From assembly GCF_900108305.1 (NCBI RefSeq), contig NZ_FNUX01000007.1:1-64000 (forward strand): a stretch of DNA of 64,000 bases, in the 5' to 3' direction. Positions 53,484 to 63,747 of this stretch are shown one piece after another (the first letter of the stretch is position 1; every line of letters begins with the position of its first letter). Below the pieces are notes generated by a model that made no database searches, was not told the origin of the DNA, and worked only from the letters and a program-made list of their open reading frames with translations. Both the position numbers and the translations under genes were made by a program. This stretch comes from Nitrosomonas ureae. Lineage in GTDB: Bacteria > Pseudomonadota > Gammaproteobacteria > Burkholderiales > Nitrosomonadaceae.

Positions 53484-53796
53484 ACTAAACAACCACCGGC
53501 CAAAGCCGGTAGGTTTGAGTTACGGACTGAAAGTCCGGATATGCGCCATCTAAACGACGCGTCTTATTCGGGTTCCATTTTAAAATTATCATTTGAATTT
53601 GGTTCAAAGTATATGACCTGATCCTTACTCACTACACCACGCACTATCCTGATTTCAAATGCTTCGCACGTCTGACGAACCAATTCTCGAACCCGCCCGG
53701 CTATCTCTCCTATCAGAACCTTGTATCTATACTTCGTTACCCGCACAAATGATAATCAATCTGATAAACCGTATGACTTCCATATCTATAATCCAT
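53484..53796 (-). mobile_element. Decayed IS200/IS605-family element
   Basis: The right end carries two perfect small hairpins typical of this family: ACCGGC-CAAA-GCCGGT (53494-53509 region) and CGGACT-GAA-AGTCCG (53523-53537 region). Next to them is a broken Y1 transposase (tnpA). The left end lies beyond 53796, but its exact limit was not fixed. It fills much of the coaBC-radC intergenic space. Confidence 0.8.
53564..53796 (-). pseudogene. IS200-type tnpA, frameshifted and internally deleted
   Basis: From an ATG at 53796 (AGGAGG before it) the frame reads MDYRYGSHTVYQIDYHL and then shifts; the next frame continues VTKYRYKVLIGEIAGRV with RELVRQ and IRIVRGVVSKD. These match IS200 Y1 transposases. 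The His-x-His and Tyr active-site segments are missing because the middle is deleted. It is inactive. Confidence 0.8.
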
Positions 53797-54036
53797 GCCA
53801 CACCTCCTGCGCAGCATATTTTTTCAACTAAATCAGGTGGTTCTAATCTTATGATGAACAATAAATTTAATTTTGCAATACGATAAATTACCTAAAATAC
53901 TAAAACATTCATTCGGCTCAATTGGATCACACTAATGCCGCTATCCTATCAATTATGGTTAATCACGTTAGCTTCACTAATCAACACTTAATACAACCGC
54001 TCGTCTTATTTTACATCACTGTGCACCACATCATAT

Positions 54037-54711
54037 ATGGCAATTACAAATTGGCCGGTATCTGAACGACCACGTGAAAAACTGTTACAAAAAGGTGCTT
54101 CGACACTTTCTGATACAGAACTACTGGCTATATTCTTACGTACCGGCATTAGCGGAAAAAGCGCTGTAGATCTCGCAAGAGAATTGCTTTTACATTTTGG
54201 TAGCTTAACCAATGTGTTTGCAGCCAGTCAGTTAAATTTTTGTCAACTTCCTGGAATGGGTATCGCTAAATATGCACAATTGCAAGCGGTATTAGAAATG
54301 GCTCGCCGTACCTTAGGTGAGGAGCTAAAGTGTGGCAATGCTATGAATTCACCTAAACTGGTTCGAGATTTTTTACGACTGAGCTTGGCAAATAAGCAAC
54401 ACGAAGTATTTATTGGCATTTTCCTTGACGCAAAGAATCATGCTATTGCTACCGAAGAACTATTTAGCGGAACCTTGACGCAAGCCAGTGTTTATCCTAG
54501 GGAAATTATCAAACGTGCTTTACATCATAATGCGGCTGCAATCATCTTTGCGCACAATCACCCTTCGGGCACTGCTGAACCCAGTCATGCCGATAAAGTA
54601 TTAACCCAATCCTTAAAACAAGCATTGTCTCTGATTGATGTTCAAGTATTGGATCACTTTATTGTCGGTAACGGCACTGCTCTTTCATTTTCCGAGCATG
54701 ATTTAATTTGA
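54037..54711 (+). CDS. radC: RadC/JAB-domain DNA-processing protein
   Basis: 224 residues. Helix-hairpin-helix part near 60-90 and a C-terminal JAMM metalloprotease-like domain with His173, His175 and Asp186 in [15 protein letters not shown]. Named after radiation sensitivity, but its true activity is unclear. Followed by rpmB-rpmG, a common arrangement in proteobacteria. Confidence 0.95.
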   Translation: MAITNWPVSERPREKLLQKGASTLSDTELLAIFLRTGISGKSAVDLARELLLHFGSLTNVFAASQLNFCQLPGMGIAKYAQLQAVLEMARRTLGEELKCGNAMNSPKLVRDFLRLSLANKQHEVFIGIFLDAKNHAIATEELFSGTLTQASVYPREIIKRALHHNAAAIIFAHNHPSGTAEPSHADKVLTQSLKQALSLIDVQVLDHFIVGNGTALSFSEHDLI

Positions 54712-54768
54712 GCAAATGCCCAAAATCAGGATATAATTCCTCTTTTTAAGAATCCTGGAGTGCGCTAT

Positions 54769-55005
54769 ATGGCACGAGTATGTGAAGTAACTGGCAAGAA
54801 GCCAATGTCTGGTCACAATGTTTCTCACGCAAATAATAAAACCAAAAGACGTTTTTTACCTAATCTGCAACACCGAAAATTCTGGGTTGAGAGCGAGAAT
54901 CGCTGGATTAAACTGCGCTTAACTAATGCAGCACTGCGTACTATCGATAAGAATGGTATTGATGCAGTATTGGTTAAAATGCGATTGGAAGGAAAAAACA
55001 TTTAA
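54769..55005 (+). CDS. rpmB: 50S ribosomal protein L28
   Basis: 78 residues starting [20 protein letters not shown], the family start. ATG at 54769 has CTGGAG upstream; an ATG three codons earlier is a worse fit. Forms a unit with rpmG. Confidence 0.97.
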   Translation: MARVCEVTGKKPMSGHNVSHANNKTKRRFLPNLQHRKFWVESENRWIKLRLTNAALRTIDKNGIDAVLVKMRLEGKNI

Positions 55006-55044
55006 AGATCTTTCAAGAATATTAATCAAGGAGTTACCGTCATT

Positions 55045-55200
55045 ATGCGTGAAAAAGTAAAACTTGAATCCTCGGCTGGAACGGGGCATTTTTATACGAC
55101 CACTAAAAACAAACGGGCTAAGCCTGAAAAAATGGAATTTATGAAATTTGATCCTGTTGTACGCAAGCATGTCCTATATAAAGAAACAAAACTCAAGTAA
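55045..55200 (+). CDS. rpmG: 50S ribosomal protein L33
   Basis: 51 residues, starting [20 protein letters not shown] and ending [11 protein letters not shown], as in L33. AAGGAG lies upstream of the ATG. It has no cysteine pairs, so it is the zinc-free form. It starts 39 bases after rpmB and is followed by a terminator. Confidence 0.97.
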   Translation: MREKVKLESSAGTGHFYTTTKNKRAKPEKMEFMKFDPVVRKHVLYKETKLK

Positions 55201-55224
55201 TATCGAGTAATAATAAATAGAATA

Positions 55225-55254
55225 AAAAAGCCTGCATATGCAGGCTTTTTTATT
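55225..55254 (+). terminator. Rho-independent terminator of rpmB-rpmG
   Basis: AAGCCTGCATATGCAGGCTT is a perfect 20-base palindrome with six A before and T-run after, so it can stop transcription from both sides, including the convergent desaturase gene. Confidence 0.93.
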
Positions 55255-55276
55255 CTCATTTCACTTTTTCAAGGCA

Positions 55277-56467
55277 TTAAGCATAGCACCGTAGTCGCTG
55301 AGAAAATACTCTCAATACTTCGATTCCACTCTCCTCTGCACGTCGGCACCAATCTTCCAATTGCTTAACCAATTCTTCCGTTGTTGCAGTAGATCGTTGC
55401 CATATTTGAGCTAACTCGTCTCGCATGGTATAGACTTTATCGAGAGTTTTAGCATTACTGAGCACTTGGGTCAGTTTCTCGCGCTCATGATCCTGCAAGG
55501 TTTTAGAATCAGCCAGAACCCAGCGCTTCAAGGTGGAACTGTCCACTCCATAGTGAACGGTTGCCTCTTTCAAATGGATCATTTCTTTTGCAAAAGTTGC
55601 TTTTAATGATTTCGTATACTTTGCAAGAACTTCATAACGGTGAGAGATAACAGCTTGCAAGGTATCTGAGTCACATTGAGTTTTTGCTTGGTCAATGCGT
55701 AATTTAGGTGCAATCTTTTTGACTTTTGCAAGCCCTAACGCTTCCAAAATTCGGATATACATCCAACCGATATCGAACTCATACCACTTATTAGATAAGC
55801 GTGCAGATGTCGCATATGCATGATGATTATTATGTAGCTCCTCCCCGCCAATCAGAATTCCCCAAGGAACAATATTTCTGCTGGCATCTTCCGCCTGAAA
55901 ATTACGATATCCCCAGTAATGACCAACACCATTAACGATACCCGCAGCAAAAACAGGAGCCCATAACATTTGAACGGCCCAAATAGTAATCCCAATCGGA
56001 CCAAATAAAATCACATTAATAATCAACATAAGCGCAACGCCTTTTGCGCTATGCTTACTATACACATTACGCTCTAGCCAATCATCAGGAGTACCATAAC
56101 CATATCTCTTCAGAGTGTCCGCATTTTTAGCTTCTGCTCTGTAGAGTTCTGAACCTTCCGCTAATACTTTTTCGATACCAAAAATAACCGGACTATGGGG
56201 ATCCTCCTTGGTTTCACACTTTGCATGATGTTTGCGATGAATTGCTGTCCATTCCTTCGTAACCATTCCAGTCGTCAGCCAGAGCCAGAAACGAAAAAAA
56301 TGACTCGGTATAGCATGTAGCTCCAAAGCTCTGTGTGCCGAATGACGATGCAAGTAAATCGTAATAGCGGCAATTGTAATATGTGTAAAAATCAGGGTAA
56401 TAACAATATATCCCCACCACGGCATATCGATCACACCCGAAATTAAATTAAGAAAATCATAAATCAT
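55277..56467 (-). CDS. Acyl-CoA/fatty acid desaturase
   Basis: 396 residues. The three histidine boxes are present: HRHSAH (40-45), HRKHH (77-81) and EELHNNHH (209-216), which bind the di-iron centre of membrane delta-9 type desaturases. Several membrane helices flank them. The last 130 residues are a charged, helical extension (KNA, AKTQCDSDTL, DELAQIWQRS) beyond the usual family end; such tails occur in proteobacterial members. It introduces a double bond into acyl chains. Confidence 0.92.
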   Translation of the reverse strand: MIYDFLNLISGVIDMPWWGYIVITLIFTHITIAAITIYLHRHSAHRALELHAIPSHFFRFWLWLTTGMVTKEWTAIHRKHHAKCETKEDPHSPVIFGIEKVLAEGSELYRAEAKNADTLKRYGYGTPDDWLERNVYSKHSAKGVALMLIINVILFGPIGITIWAVQMLWAPVFAAGIVNGVGHYWGYRNFQAEDASRNIVPWGILIGGEELHNNHHAYATSARLSNKWYEFDIGWMYIRILEALGLAKVKKIAPKLRIDQAKTQCDSDTLQAVISHRYEVLAKYTKSLKATFAKEMIHLKEATVHYGVDSSTLKRWVLADSKTLQDHEREKLTQVLSNAKTLDKVYTMRDELAQIWQRSTATTEELVKQLEDWCRRAEESGIEVLRVFSQRLRCYA

Positions 56468-56784
56468 ATGGTTATCATCCTATTAAAGACCCAGTACAAC
56501 TTAACATGGGGTCCATCCAATAAAAAACTACACTCTGTACATCAATATTTAATTCAATCAATTAATCATATTTGTATCAAAAACTACTGCATGTCCTACT
56601 TCTTTATTTCGTACTTATTACTCTTCAGCCAAAATGTTACACTATCATTTATTTGAAAGGAAATATCAATCTTTTCAGTTTGCTATTCACATGTGGATCT
56701 AATCAAATAAGACATTACACTCTGATTCTTAGTAGAAATTCATTGTCATAAAAATTTCAGAGAAAGATCCGGCAACATTTATCT
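56468..56784. other. Intergenic region upstream of the desaturase
   Basis: 317 AT-rich bases with no supported gene. It should hold the desaturase promoter. Open frames here have no family match or start signal. Confidence 0.5.
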
Positions 56785-57381
56785 TTAGCTTATATCAGAA
56801 TCAGCAAGCATGCGCCATTCTCCTGGTGCAATACCCTTCAGGGTATGCAAACCGATTGCATAACGAATTAATCGCAATGTAGGAAAAAATACCGCCGCCG
56901 TCATTCGCCTTATCTGACGATTCTTTCCCTCCTTGAGAATCAAAGATAACCACGTAGTCGGAATATTCCTGCGAAAACGAATAGGCGGCTTTCTGTCCCA
57001 GAGAAAACTGGGCTCATTCATCAGGCTTACCTGCGCAGATTTTGTCTTAAAGCCATTGAGAACAATGCCACGACGCATTGCATTGAGTGCACCGTTATCT
57101 GGCTTACCTTCCACTTGAACCCAATAAGTTTTAGGAAGTTTAAACTTTGGGCTGCAAATTTTATTCTGCAGCTTACCATTATCGGTTAATAACACTAAAC
57201 CTTCGCTATCAGCATCCAATCTACCTGCCGGATAAAAACCCGGAAAAGGAATGAAATCCTGCAATGATCGATGTCCATCTGCTGGTGTAAATTGGCAAAT
57301 CACACCGTAGGGTTTATTGAACAGAATTATCCTGGGCATATGCAGCGTCAATAAGTGCGATACCAACCTCAATTTATTCAT
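56785..57381 (-). CDS. rluE: 23S rRNA pseudouridine synthase, RluE-type
   Basis: 198 residues of the RsuA/RluE family. The catalytic Asp lies in AGRLDADSEGLVLLT and the later EGKNRQIRRMTAAVFFPTLRL is typical. RluE makes one pseudouridine in 23S rRNA. Its start overlaps the sixA stop (ATGA), so both are coupled. An internal ATG 14 codons later (MPRIILFNKPYG) is another possible start. Confidence 0.88.
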   Translation of the reverse strand: MNKLRLVSHLLTLHMPRIILFNKPYGVICQFTPADGHRSLQDFIPFPGFYPAGRLDADSEGLVLLTDNGKLQNKICSPKFKLPKTYWVQVEGKPDNGALNAMRRGIVLNGFKTKSAQVSLMNEPSFLWDRKPPIRFRRNIPTTWLSLILKEGKNRQIRRMTAAVFFPTLRLIRYAIGLHTLKGIAPGEWRMLADSDIS

Positions 57382-57830
57382 AACATCTCAGGGTAGATCA
57401 CAGTATGCAGCACTGGTTCAAATCCGCTCTTACTTTTCTGATATCGAATCCACCAAACAGAGCCTTTTTTTACACTCAGCTCTGCAGGAATAGTTGGAAT
57501 CAGATAACTGGCCACATTCCTCAATGTGGGTTGATGGCCGACGATTACAACTGCTCCCTGGAAATTAGGCCAATCAGCCACAGCAAGTATATCGTGTACA
57601 TTTGCGCCTGGGCCAATTGTAGCTTCCGTTATAAAATCAGAGCATAGCGCCATTGCTGTTTGCTGTGTACGCTGTGCCGGACTTGCTATCACCTTAGTGT
57701 TTTCTGGCAATTTAGATTTAAGCCAATCAGACATACACTTCGCTTGATTTAATCCTTCCTCGGTCAACTTACGAGCCGCATCTGGAAAACCTTCCTCAGC
57801 ATCTGCGTGACGCCATAAAATCAAATCCAT
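57378..57830 (-). CDS. sixA: SixA-type histidine phosphatase
   Basis: 150 residues of the histidine phosphatase family with RHADAEEG at the start and VIVGHQPTLRN later. SixA removes phosphate from phosphohistidine in signalling proteins. ATG at 57830 (MDLILWRHADAE) fits the family start; a longer frame from 57851 has AGGGA upstream and is possible. Confidence 0.87.
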   Translation of the reverse strand: MDLILWRHADAEEGFPDAARKLTEEGLNQAKCMSDWLKSKLPENTKVIASPAQRTQQTAMALCSDFITEATIGPGANVHDILAVADWPNFQGAVVIVGHQPTLRNVASYLIPTIPAELSVKKGSVWWIRYQKSKSGFEPVLHTVIYPEML

Positions 57831-57863
57831 CGTATTTATCAGATAAGTCATTATTAATAATCC

Positions 57864-58163
57864 CTATACAATATTGGATAGTACACTGGGATTATGCATA
57901 GATCGATGGATCACGATTACTTTATGGCGCGATTTGCCACCCTGTTTCAATCTTACTTGTCCGACCGGCACATCGAATTGCGCCGCAAGAAATTTAATCA
58001 ATGTCGCATTCGCCTTGCCTTCCATAGGTACAGCTGCAAGTCTTATTTTAAGGGCATCTCCGAATAAGCCCGCTGCTTCAGTAATTTTTGCGCCAGTCTG
58101 AATATACAATGTCAGAACAAGATTGTTTGTTCCATCATATCGATACCAGCTCACTTGCGGCAT
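57864..58163 (-). CDS. yggU: DUF167/YggU-family protein
   Basis: 99 residues: TLYIQTGAKITEAAGLFGDA, KIRLAAVPMEGKANATLIKF and GGKSRHKVIVI, the DUF167 pattern. Function unknown. It starts 2 bases after yggT, a common gene pair. Confidence 0.92.
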   Translation of the reverse strand: MPQVSWYRYDGTNNLVLTLYIQTGAKITEAAGLFGDALKIRLAAVPMEGKANATLIKFLAAQFDVPVGQVRLKQGGKSRHKVIVIHRSMHNPSVLSNIV

Positions 58164-58165
58164 AC

Positions 58166-58741
58166 CTATAACAGCATTGCAGCGATTTCCATATGTACCC
58201 CCGCAATCAGCATTAACAGTACCTGAATTAAAATCAATACGAATAGCGGCGACAAATCCACATTCGCAATGGGCGGGATATGTTTACGAAAAACGGCGAG
58301 AAATGGACGTGTAAAACTATTCAGCAATGGTGCTAGCGGACTGTTCGGATTGACCCAGGACAAAACAGCTTGCACGATGATCATCAACAATACTATATAA
58401 AGGGTTGTTTTAATAATCTCAACAATACCCAGCAATCCGATTACCCCCGATGAGGTAATAATATTAGCTTCAAGGTCATAACCTTGCATCGCATACATAA
58501 TGGTCACGACAATACATTCCAGTAACCAGGCAAGCATCAGCGTAGATAAATCAATACCCGCCCAACCGGGAATAAAACGACGTGTGGGCCTTACAATAAA
58601 ATCAGTTACAGCAATCAGAAACTGAGATACTGGATTGTAGTAAGGAACGCGCAGTAATTGAAAATAAAAACGCAGCAATAACGCCAAAGAAAACAACCCC
58701 AAAATGGTATCAAGAAGAAAAACCAAGATCTGATTGGACAT
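58166..58741 (-). CDS. yggT: YggT-family membrane protein
   Basis: 191 residues with two YGGT repeats, each of paired membrane helices (FIVRPTRRFIPGWAGID; NSFTRPFLAVFRKHIPPIAN). Related proteins affect osmotic balance or cell shape, but the role is not settled. Upstream lies proC, in the usual order proC-yggT-yggU, with a 186-base gap. Confidence 0.93.
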   Translation of the reverse strand: MSNQILVFLLDTILGLFSLALLLRFYFQLLRVPYYNPVSQFLIAVTDFIVRPTRRFIPGWAGIDLSTLMLAWLLECIVVTIMYAMQGYDLEANIITSSGVIGLLGIVEIIKTTLYIVLLMIIVQAVLSWVNPNSPLAPLLNSFTRPFLAVFRKHIPPIANVDLSPLFVLILIQVLLMLIAGVHMEIAAMLL

Positions 58742-58927
58742 AGATATTTCCTAAAAAACGATAATTAAAACCATTGAAAAGCCATCTGCGTTGCATTACG
58801 GCACTACAGATAGGAATAATAAAAACTATTCCTTATCGTCTGCTTTTGCTTTATATCGATCTTTTGGAAAGAAAAAGAAAGAACTTTTCAATGACTTGTT
58901 AAGCAATTCCAACTGGTTTCTTAAACC

Positions 58928-59740
58928 TTATCTTCTACCGAACTCATCACTCATTTCATGGGAGCGATCACTTGCAACATGAATGGCAGCCATGATCTTA
59001 TGCTTAATATCACTTTTTTCCATAGCTTGAATCGCCCGTTCGGTAATGCCGCCTTTTGAAGTTACCCGGGCGCGCAACGTAATCACATCTTCATCACTTA
59101 AACTAGCCAACTTACTAGCACCCAAGAAAGTTTGCAAACTGAGCTGTCTGGCTTGAACCGGCGTTAACCCTAATTCTATCGCCGCTTGCTGCATGGATTC
59201 AATAAAATAAAAAATATATGCGGGCCCACTCCCGGAAATTGCAGTCACTGCATGTAACATTTCCTCTTCTACCACCCACAGTGTCGAACCCACTGCAGCT
59301 AAAATCGACTCGGCATTTTTTCTATCCAATTCATTCACACTTGAAGCAGCATAAAGACCCGTAACACCTGAGCGCACCAGTGAGGGGGTATTCGGCATAG
59401 CACGCACCACTCTTTCATAACCGCCCAGCCAACGCATAATATCTGATGCACGAATGCCTGCAGCAATCGATATTAACAATTGATTCTGTAACAAGGGCAT
59501 AACATCTTGAGTCAACTCATGTAATTGCTGCGGCTTCACAGATAATAAAACAACATCACTCTTTGCGACGCCCTCGGCAAGATCGCTCGTAGCCAGAATA
59601 CCAAATTCAAGCTTTAGCTTTTCGCAATTTTCTACATTAATTTCGACCACATACAATTGCTCTGCTGCAAAACCTTGTTGCAACAATCCGCTGATTAATG
59701 CAGACGCCATATTACCGCCACCAATGAATGTAATATTCAT
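58928..59740 (-). CDS. proC: Pyrroline-5-carboxylate reductase
   Basis: 270 residues from ATG at 59740 (MNITFIGGGNMASALISGLL, the NAD(P)-binding start). The proline-synthesis signature AISGSGPAYIFYFIESM is present. It makes proline from pyrroline-5-carboxylate. A frame ten codons longer is possible, but the family starts here. Confidence 0.95.
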   Translation of the reverse strand: MNITFIGGGNMASALISGLLQQGFAAEQLYVVEINVENCEKLKLEFGILATSDLAEGVAKSDVVLLSVKPQQLHELTQDVMPLLQNQLLISIAAGIRASDIMRWLGGYERVVRAMPNTPSLVRSGVTGLYAASSVNELDRKNAESILAAVGSTLWVVEEEMLHAVTAISGSGPAYIFYFIESMQQAAIELGLTPVQARQLSLQTFLGASKLASLSDEDVITLRARVTSKGGITERAIQAMEKSDIKHKIMAAIHVASDRSHEMSDEFGRR

Positions 59741-59902
59741 AACATTGTAATTAGTTGATTGATTCATCAATAAAACGAAAGAACTTGCATATTAAAAAAC
59801 TCCCTCAATCCAATAGGTAGAAGCAATCTCCCGAAATTTATTCGGTTAAGACAACCCTCCCCTCGCAAAAAATTTGCAACTCGATTCAAGTTATAATCTT
59901 CT

Positions 59903-60736
59903 TCAATGCTGGCAACCTGAGCAATAAAAACTGGAACGCTGGCCTTGCTTAATCTGCTTGATTACGCTTGAACACTGCTTGCATCGTTTACCACTACGCC
60001 CATAAACCCAATAGTGCTGTTGAAAATATCCCCGGGTTCCATCACTGTGCACAAAATTACGCAAACTGCTCCCTCCAGCTTCGATTGCCAACTGCAAAGT
60101 ATGCTTAACCGCTTGAACCAATTTTTCATAACGTCCTATTCCGATTCTGCCAGCGATTGCTTTAGGATTGATCCCGGCTAAATACAAGGCTTCATTTGCG
60201 TAAATATTACCAATACCCGCTACCACACGACTATTCATCAGAGTTTGTTTGATACACGCTCGCAATCCCCTGGTCTCTCTAAATAAATATTGCGCATTAA
60301 AATCCGCCGTCAACGGCTCCGGCCCCAAATTCATCAAAAGCGGATGCTGCGCAACATTCCCTGCATGCCATAGCACTGCACCAAAGCGGCGGGGATCATG
60401 CAACCTGAGTACAGTTTGACTATTAAGAATTAAATCAAAATGATCATGCTTGCGTGGTGAGGATTCCGGCAATTGCATCAATTCTGGCAGCAAAACACGT
60501 AAACTGCCTGACATACCCAGATGAAGAATCAGCATTCCTTTACCACAATCCAACAGTAAATATTTAGCTCGGCGCGTCACTCTCTGAATCGTCAATCCCG
60601 GCAATAATACAGGTAAATTTTCTGGTATTGGCCAACGCAGCATCGCATTACGAATAATTACGCTTGCAATCACTTGGCCAGTCAAATGCGGGGCAATACC
60701 ACGACCTGTCGTCTCAACTTCTGGCAATTCCGGCAT
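59903..60736 (-). CDS. mutM: Formamidopyrimidine-DNA glycosylase
   Basis: 277 residues. The N-terminal [12 protein letters not shown] is the catalytic start (Pro2 acts on DNA, Glu3 assists), and the C-terminal zinc finger [13 protein letters not shown] to CSGCQH binds DNA. It removes oxidised guanine. Intact. Confidence 0.97.
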   Translation of the reverse strand: MPELPEVETTGRGIAPHLTGQVIASVIIRNAMLRWPIPENLPVLLPGLTIQRVTRRAKYLLLDCGKGMLILHLGMSGSLRVLLPELMQLPESSPRKHDHFDLILNSQTVLRLHDPRRFGAVLWHAGNVAQHPLLMNLGPEPLTADFNAQYLFRETRGLRACIKQTLMNSRVVAGIGNIYANEALYLAGINPKAIAGRIGIGRYEKLVQAVKHTLQLAIEAGGSSLRNFVHSDGTRGYFQQHYWVYGRSGKRCKQCSSVIKQIKQGQRSSFYCSGCQH

Positions 60737-60750
60737 CAGCGTTCAGAGAT

Positions 60751-61608
60751 TTATTGATTTAGCACTATAGCATGGGGGCTAATTAGTCGCTGTCCCAATT
60801 TAATCGGAAACTGATAACCAATCCCTTTTGCCATGCGCAACAGTACGAGTGAATATTTATTTTGCAGAATCTTAAACTCTATTACTTTTCCACTTTGCAG
60901 GCTGATTCGAATGACACCCGCTTCGACCCAATCAGAATCAAGCTCATTCTCTAATTTCAGTGCCTCAGCTCGGGCAGTTTGCCACAATTGAATCCACTTT
61001 TCCGGTATTTCATCGTCAAGCTCATCATCAGAATAATGCTTGATTATGCGCCATCCGTCATTTTGAAATTCTGCCGTCCATCGCTCCATTTCAAACCTGA
61101 CAGGAATTTCTCCGGACACTAGCAATCCGGGGTTAATCAGATCGCTGACAGTTAACGGGAGTGCCAGCGCATAGCGCGGTGAAATCAAGTAAGCAAAATC
61201 ATTGGTCGCAAGATATTGCTGATTGGTTGTCGGTGAAAATCCGCCAAAACCAAAATATTCATTATCTACATGCAGCTGAAGATAAGGTTGATCCAGACCA
61301 AAACGCTCCAGATTTTCCAGTGCAAGGCGCTGATAACTACTCGCCGTTAAAATTTCCAGAATTTTTCCGATTTTTTCCTCATCTGCACGTACTTGCACCG
61401 GCTCTATCAAGTGCCATTGATTATTCGATTGCTTGAGAACAATTTCTTGATGCTTATTCAGGATGCGTAAGCTCTGTACCGCATCAGCAGCAGTGGTAGA
61501 AGTCGAATATTGCTGAATCGCGGCAGATTGCGGTCTAAAGTAGAGAAATATCGCTAAGCCGCCGATAGTGACAAGCATGATCAGATTTAAACGGGAGTGG
61601 TGTGTCAT
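60751..61608 (-). CDS. DUF4340 protein, Gld-like transporter partner
   Basis: 285 residues: one N-terminal membrane helix (LIMLVTIGGLAIFLYF), then a periplasmic beta-rich DUF4340 region (for example WHLIEPVQVRADEEKIGKIL). Its start overlaps the preceding gene's stop (AATGA). The function is unknown; such genes regularly follow gldG-like genes. Confidence 0.82.
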   Translation of the reverse strand: MTHHSRLNLIMLVTIGGLAIFLYFRPQSAAIQQYSTSTTAADAVQSLRILNKHQEIVLKQSNNQWHLIEPVQVRADEEKIGKILEILTASSYQRLALENLERFGLDQPYLQLHVDNEYFGFGGFSPTTNQQYLATNDFAYLISPRYALALPLTVSDLINPGLLVSGEIPVRFEMERWTAEFQNDGWRIIKHYSDDELDDEIPEKWIQLWQTARAEALKLENELDSDWVEAGVIRISLQSGKVIEFKILQNKYSLVLLRMAKGIGYQFPIKLGQRLISPHAIVLNQ

Positions 61609-62966
61609 TTTGTTATTCTTCTACGATGCCACCAAATAAAGAACCCACATATCATGAAAAACGCTGGTAGTAATACAAGAAAACCCACGGCAATCCAAGT
61701 AAGCTCAGATTCACTCAAAATCAAGCTGCCATCTATCGTTGCACGTGGCTGTATCACCATTAATTCTTCGTCTCCGGTCAACCAGTTAACCAGATTAATG
61801 CCAAAATCCAGATTGCTGCCATTTCCCAAATACGTATTGGCTAGAAAGTGTCCACTACCAACAACGACAATGCGTTGTTCGCGATCGCTGATATTACGTG
61901 TCAATGCAACCGCTATGGTAACCGGACCAGACACATCAGTCGCTTGATCAAACGTAATGTTTCCATTCAGATCACCGGTTTCTATCCACCCCTGTTGAGC
62001 TGCTTCAACCAGTGCAACACTGCTCCAATCTTCATTTTCATTTATTGTAATCTGACGCGCATAGGGAAATACCGTAATATAATTAAAATCATTGGTTATT
62101 GCATGCCGCCCATAAATTGCCCCTAGGGAAAATGTAATCGGTGCTTTAAGTTGTCCGGCTTGAGGATCAATCACAACGCCGGGTGTAAGCGTTAAACGCA
62201 ATTTCTCCGTCAACGGCAGTAATCCACGCAGTGATTCCTGGTCAACCAACCATAACAAATTTCCACCTCGGTCAATGTAATTCAGGAGCTTATCGACCTC
62301 TCCCGGCAGCAAGTCAGTCTGAGGTGAGGCAATCAGCAATAAGCTTGCATTCATGGGAATATCCTGCTCAATCGCAAGATTCGTTGCTTGACTACTAAAA
62401 CCATTGGTACGAAGGTATCTGCCGAATTCACCTAAATCGTAATTAGCATCCCCTTCCAGCCGACGCTCTCCATGACCGCTCAATGTAACGACCAATTTAT
62501 TTTCTGCTCGTGCCAGGCGCATCAAAGCATTGGAAAACGCCTGCTCATTGATAGTAGTAAGATGCTCAGTCCTTTGGTTATATTTGATTACCAATTCACC
62601 ATTGACTTTCACATCAGCTTGTTGCGTCAGCACGGGTTGTTCGACTGGATCAATAAACGTTAAGGAAAGATCCGGCTTTATTCTCTGATAAAGCGCAACA
62701 AAATCGGCAATAATTTTCCGAATATCACCTAACTGTGCATGCTGTTCAGTTGCATAAGCCGTAACTAGGATCGGAGCATGCAGTTTTTGTAGAATTTCAA
62801 TGCTGGTTTCACTCAGACTATTACGTCCATTCTGACTGACATCCCATTGGAAACGATATTGCACTGCAATAAAACCAAGCATTATGATCAATAATAATAA
62901 CAAAATAACAAATACGCCATTTTGTATCCGGTAATGCCGCCGTAATTTCTTATTCAGTATGATCAT
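61605..62966 (-). CDS. GldG-like ABC auxiliary protein
   Basis: 453 residues with membrane helices at both ends and a large periplasmic middle part of the ABC_transp_aux/GldG type (LHAPILVTAYATEQHAQLGD, LSGHGERRLEGDANYDLGEF, GGNLLWLVDQESLRG). In Bacteroidetes such proteins work with gliding motility; in proteobacteria the role is unknown. It lies between the DUF4340 and permease genes of the same operon. Confidence 0.85.
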   Translation of the reverse strand: MIILNKKLRRHYRIQNGVFVILLLLLIIMLGFIAVQYRFQWDVSQNGRNSLSETSIEILQKLHAPILVTAYATEQHAQLGDIRKIIADFVALYQRIKPDLSLTFIDPVEQPVLTQQADVKVNGELVIKYNQRTEHLTTINEQAFSNALMRLARAENKLVVTLSGHGERRLEGDANYDLGEFGRYLRTNGFSSQATNLAIEQDIPMNASLLLIASPQTDLLPGEVDKLLNYIDRGGNLLWLVDQESLRGLLPLTEKLRLTLTPGVVIDPQAGQLKAPITFSLGAIYGRHAITNDFNYITVFPYARQITINENEDWSSVALVEAAQQGWIETGDLNGNITFDQATDVSGPVTIAVALTRNISDREQRIVVVGSGHFLANTYLGNGSNLDFGINLVNWLTGDEELMVIQPRATIDGSLILSESELTWIAVGFLVLLPAFFMICGFFIWWHRRRITK

Positions 62967-62984
62967 GACGTATCGTCAAATTAC

Positions 62985-63728
62985 CTATCCATGTAAACGC
63001 TCTTCATCCAGGTGACGAATTGTCAACACCAAGAAGGTCACGATAAACAATATAAAATAGGCGATGCTTAAGGTATCAATCAAACCCTGATTAAAATATC
63101 TGAAATGCTTCAGTAAAGAAATATAATGCATCCAGCCATTTGTTTCATTTGCAACCAGATCAATCATCCACAATCCTAATAGCATCCCCAAAGAACCAAT
63201 AGCAGCAATCACCGGTTGTGCCGTTAGGCTTGAAATATAAAGACCCAGCGCTGAAAAGCACGCAGTCAGCAGAAATAATCCTATCGCATTACTGAATAAC
63301 AAACCGAAATCCAACATACCGCCTATCCGCAATGATATGGATAATGCGATTATCAGCATAATCACGAGCGCAAAAAAAATCATTATGCTGAGAAATTTAC
63401 CCAGTACGATATCGATGATAGAAACAGGCGCAGAAATAAGTAAGGTCAGGGTGTGGTTACGGCGTTCTTCAGCCAGTAAGCGCATCGATAGTATCGGTGT
63501 TATCATCAGCAAAACAATCGCTGCTGATGCAAAGCTGGGAGAAATAACAATCTCTGTAATTCCCGGGGAATTGATCACTTGCAGTAATTGTGATTGTATC
63601 TCAAGGAAAGCATCCAAGCGCATCAGAAAGAAACCTGCAAACATGAGCTGAATCAGTGCGAGCAATATCCATGCTAAAGGAGAAATAAACAGCATTCTTA
63701 ATTCCTTACGGATAATAGTTGCTAGCAT
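62985..63728 (-). CDS. ABC transporter permease (GldF-like)
   Basis: 247 residues with six membrane helices of the ABC-2 type and the start MLATIIRKELRMLFISPLAW. The RRNHTLTLLISAPVSIIDIV segment is typical. ATG at 63728 has better spacing from GGAA than the ATG three codons earlier. It pairs with the ATPase directly upstream. Confidence 0.88.
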   Translation of the reverse strand: MLATIIRKELRMLFISPLAWILLALIQLMFAGFFLMRLDAFLEIQSQLLQVINSPGITEIVISPSFASAAIVLLMITPILSMRLLAEERRNHTLTLLISAPVSIIDIVLGKFLSIMIFFALVIMLIIALSISLRIGGMLDFGLLFSNAIGLFLLTACFSALGLYISSLTAQPVIAAIGSLGMLLGLWMIDLVANETNGWMHYISLLKHFRYFNQGLIDTLSIAYFILFIVTFLVLTIRHLDEERLHG

Positions 63729-63747
63729 GACAAACATTTCCGTTTAT

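Noticed and set aside
56468-56656. 62-codon plus-strand frame upstream of the desaturase
   Set aside because: AT-rich, no start signal, no recognised motif; likely chance in the promoter region.
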